The position numbers and the translations under genes were made by a program. A model generated the notes under the pieces. The model did not search any database and was not told where the DNA came from. It saw only the letters and a list, made by a program, of their open reading frames with translations. 64,000 nt of DNA, taken from positions 1 to 64,000 of the forward strand of contig CAMDAF010000002.1 in NCBI GenBank assembly GCA_945888525.1. Reading direction: 5' to 3'. The stretch's first letter is position 1. Each line of letters begins with the position of its first letter. Shown here one piece after another: positions 63,301-64,000 of this stretch. Source of the stretch: Chitinophaga pinensis (lineage in GTDB: Bacteria; Bacteroidota; Bacteroidia; NS11-12g; UBA955).

Positions 63301-63889
63301 TCAAAAACAATTGGATGATAAGAGTGCTGAACTTAATAAACTAAAGAATGATTATAACACCATTCAAAACCAATTAAAAACCGTTAATGCTCAATTTAAT
63401 GAATACAAAAATGAATACAATTTCCTTTTAAAACAAAACAACACTTGCAAAATGCAATTGGATAGTTGCCAAAAAGGATTGCAAAGTTCTGAACCAAATG
63501 GAACTCCTGGTGGCTCAAATGGTGGACCATTTGAAGGAAGCATTGACAATCAGGACAGCAATTCAACTGCAGAGACGAGCAGCAATAATACTGAGGCAAT
63601 CAGAACAGGGAGAGGATTAGAAATTGGCATTAAAATTTTAGGGGCAATTTTGAACAGTGCCACACAAAACAGAGCAACGAATACAAATAATAATTCAGGT
63701 TCAAACTCAAATTCTACTGCCAAAAAGCAAGTCGAAACAACTACCAACTCAAATTCCAGCAGCAATACCAATGGCACAAGTTCGGCTGGTGATGGCGAAG
63801 GAACAGGAAAGAAACCCAGCACGAGCTCAAGCACAAACAACAGTGATAGAGACGGCAGTGGCGCAAATGGATCGACAAGAAGAAGGTGA
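60398..63889 (+). CDS. DUF5723 outer-membrane protein with long Cys-spaced coiled coil
   Basis: The start is ATG 60398 (MSKILTKLILLVLLCFNTNIGHA), giving 1163 aa; the 13 residues before it in the track follow a TTG. A signal peptide precedes a DUF5723-like beta-barrel region of about 480 aa (WLGRTTGNYTGTYGIYNN). The next 500 residues are coiled coil, including two exact-length 50-aa repeats each starting with ENCKKN or EKCKKN, plus more Cys at similar spacing. The last about 130 residues are Ser/Asn/Gly-rich and end basic (STRRR). A surface or periplasm-spanning structural protein is inferred. Confidence 0.85.
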   Translation: MSKILTKLILLVLLCFNTNIGHAQQWLGRTTGNYTGTYGIYNNASSIADSKYKYYFNLWGRGVNFYNNYLTYNAPIKLNHWANGNLYAAAYKDLNGKTQIGNDWFKENLNGKNKHFSFNQDIWGPAFMFPVSRNWNMSINTRQRSSLQMIGISETAASMAKNGIDSNKFAGINNKFSANVQSYQELSFTLGGILAKNDKHQLNGGITVKLIRGLGAAYFKGDQLNINGTSNNGADLNGNFQYAYTDDQSVISPFNQPYGLFSLNSRGAGAGFDLGLNYTYRSQKLKYRSQFACDRNDRKSDYDFKLSMALNDIGGVRYNRHSTLYNYGSTTNTSINASKDILNGFSSINKNGFDSIGNAFARMGAAKSSGFSTTLPSAFNLQADIRFTKYFYTSLYWNQSLKGNNATGMRSTSMLSIIPRIESKGFEFSMPITLSENYKNFYVGAYTRIGPVFFGSDNLGGLLNVSSNSEFRGADIYGGISIGIGHCHSWWYNNNVDPVYMDSMHNDSIINQIKDTIHVVEHDTIILKDTIKIIKRDTIYSSKKPIKTNAELEKEAELKKKEADLNKRKIELDAKEKEILAKQKSPVTETVAIKECNLKNNALTNENATLKNKTNTQAEEIAALKKQLDDVNKAKTDAEIEKQKCAEDKIKNNAEILKLQDDLIKANKRLVELQTEIDILKKAAANKTDANVIKGTDAEKLAKANKQVDSLKLIVLYLESDIEKCKKNSLLNDTEAIKKAETDKAKAENDARLAKKQADSLSNILIIRTTEYENCKKNSTLNSAEIVKKAEADKAKAENNAKVAQKRADSLELVLAQRSIDYENCKKSSSQNDAEVQKMQKCADENATLKLEMADMSKTIGKLNSKNYALSMRIDSLLNALKDCNKNSNSGSNNDAELLKQCQNSKVELEAEILKLKTVISNKNKTLDSLSSINAEQAKKQIELNVQIAKLNLEISVLKSNNTNCDDIQKQLDDKSAELNKLKNDYNTIQNQLKTVNAQFNEYKNEYNFLLKQNNTCKMQLDSCQKGLQSSEPNGTPGGSNGGPFEGSIDNQDSNSTAETSSNNTEAIRTGRGLEIGIKILGAILNSATQNRATNTNNNSGSNSNSTAKKQVETTTNSNSSSNTNGTSSAGDGEGTGKKPSTSSSTNNSDRDGSGANGSTRRR
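62564..62905 (+). repeat. 150-bp coiled-coil repeats with one Cys per unit
   Basis: Units start at 62564 and 62714, with a partial third at 62864; the sequence E[KN]CKK[NS]S recurs exactly every 50 codons, and KAEADKAKAEN-type stretches follow each Cys. A partial unit also precedes the first. Confidence 0.85.
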
Positions 63890-63891
63890 AT

Positions 63892-63922
63892 TTTGTAAAT
63901 TAAAATATACTGCTTATATTTG
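63892..63922 (+). promoter_or_regulatory. Consensus promoter TTTG-N19-TATATTTG
   Basis: TTTG at 63892-63895 and TATATTTG at 63915-63922 are 19 nt apart, an exact Bacteroidota promoter. It drives the truncated gene at 63981 with a leader of about 50 nt. Confidence 0.8.
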
Positions 63923-63947
63923 CAGACGATTAAATATTGAAATTTTG

Positions 63948-63971
63948 TTGAGGGGCCTTACAGCCCCTCAA
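63948..63971 (+). promoter_or_regulatory. Leader hairpin TTGAGGGGC/GCCCCTCAA
   Basis: A 9-bp perfect stem with loop CTTACA lies between the consensus promoter and the ATG at 63981. It has no T run, so it is unlike the terminators of this window and may instead act on translation or stability of the downstream mRNA. Confidence 0.55.
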
Positions 63972-63980
63972 TTGTTATAT

Positions 63981-64000
63981 ATGAATGTAGAAAAAGAATT
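63981..64000 (+). CDS. 5' end of a truncated gene (unknown)
   Basis: ATG at 63981 opens MNVEKE at the window edge, 10 nt behind the leader hairpin and about 50 nt after a consensus promoter. Too short to identify. Confidence 0.4.

Overview
The window reads as a low-GC chromosome segment of a Bacteroidota bacterium. The grounds are: start sites without Shine-Dalgarno sequences but with the Bacteroidota promoter (TTTG, about 19 nt, TAnnTTTG); two secreted proteins with type IX secretion (T9SS) C-terminal sorting domains; DUF4270, DUF3857 and DUF5723 families; a putative glycine-lipid acyltransferase pair (glsA/glsB-like); and a CrtD-type carotenoid desaturase. Genus cannot be assigned from the sequence. 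No tools were run, so every family call rests on motif recognition.

Layout. 0-2.9 kb: 5' part of a large exported MORN-like repeat protein. 2.9-11.8 kb: der, msrB, a sodium:solute symporter, two exported DUF3857/transglutaminase-like proteins (one with a C-H-D triad, the next without the Cys), an L,D-transpeptidase and a small PH-like membrane protein. 11.8-17.6 kb: prmC divergent from a tightly coupled run ribD, EamA transporter, YigZ, LRR exported protein. 17.7-22 kb: TolC plus adaptor pair, then crtD-like desaturase. 22-27.8 kb: a membrane VWA protein coupled to a radical SAM enzyme, 3-hydroxyanthranilate dioxygenase, glsA/glsB-like acyltransferases, tRNA-Asn.

27.8-39.2 kb is accessory. 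It starts at tRNA-Asn and holds small lipoproteins between two 59-bp direct repeats, a DnaJ-zinc-finger-like lipoprotein, a putative zincin, DUF4116 and several unknown proteins, a PspC protein, a T9SS metzincin, a conserved lipoprotein family, a beta-barrel gene divergent from an XRE regulator with a palindromic operator candidate, and a 3' stub of a vanished katG.

39.2-64 kb: a 1402-aa PhoX-type T9SS protein with three 196-aa repeats, tRNA-Asp, DAHP synthase, DUF4270 lipoprotein with a short starch-synthase-like protein, O-methyltransferase, dusB, CPBP protease, cdsA, RidA, malic enzyme/Pta fusion, fabD, small cytosolic proteins including an Imm8-like one, ftcD, folA, a Pit transporter, and an 1163-aa DUF5723/coiled-coil protein. 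The window ends at a perfect promoter and a leader hairpin before a truncated gene.

Most core genes are housekeeping. The least explained parts are the paired transglutaminase-like proteins, the VWA/radical SAM pair, the tRNA-Asn-proximal repeats and the Cys-spaced coiled coil. No CRISPR array, rRNA, transposase or integrase was seen.
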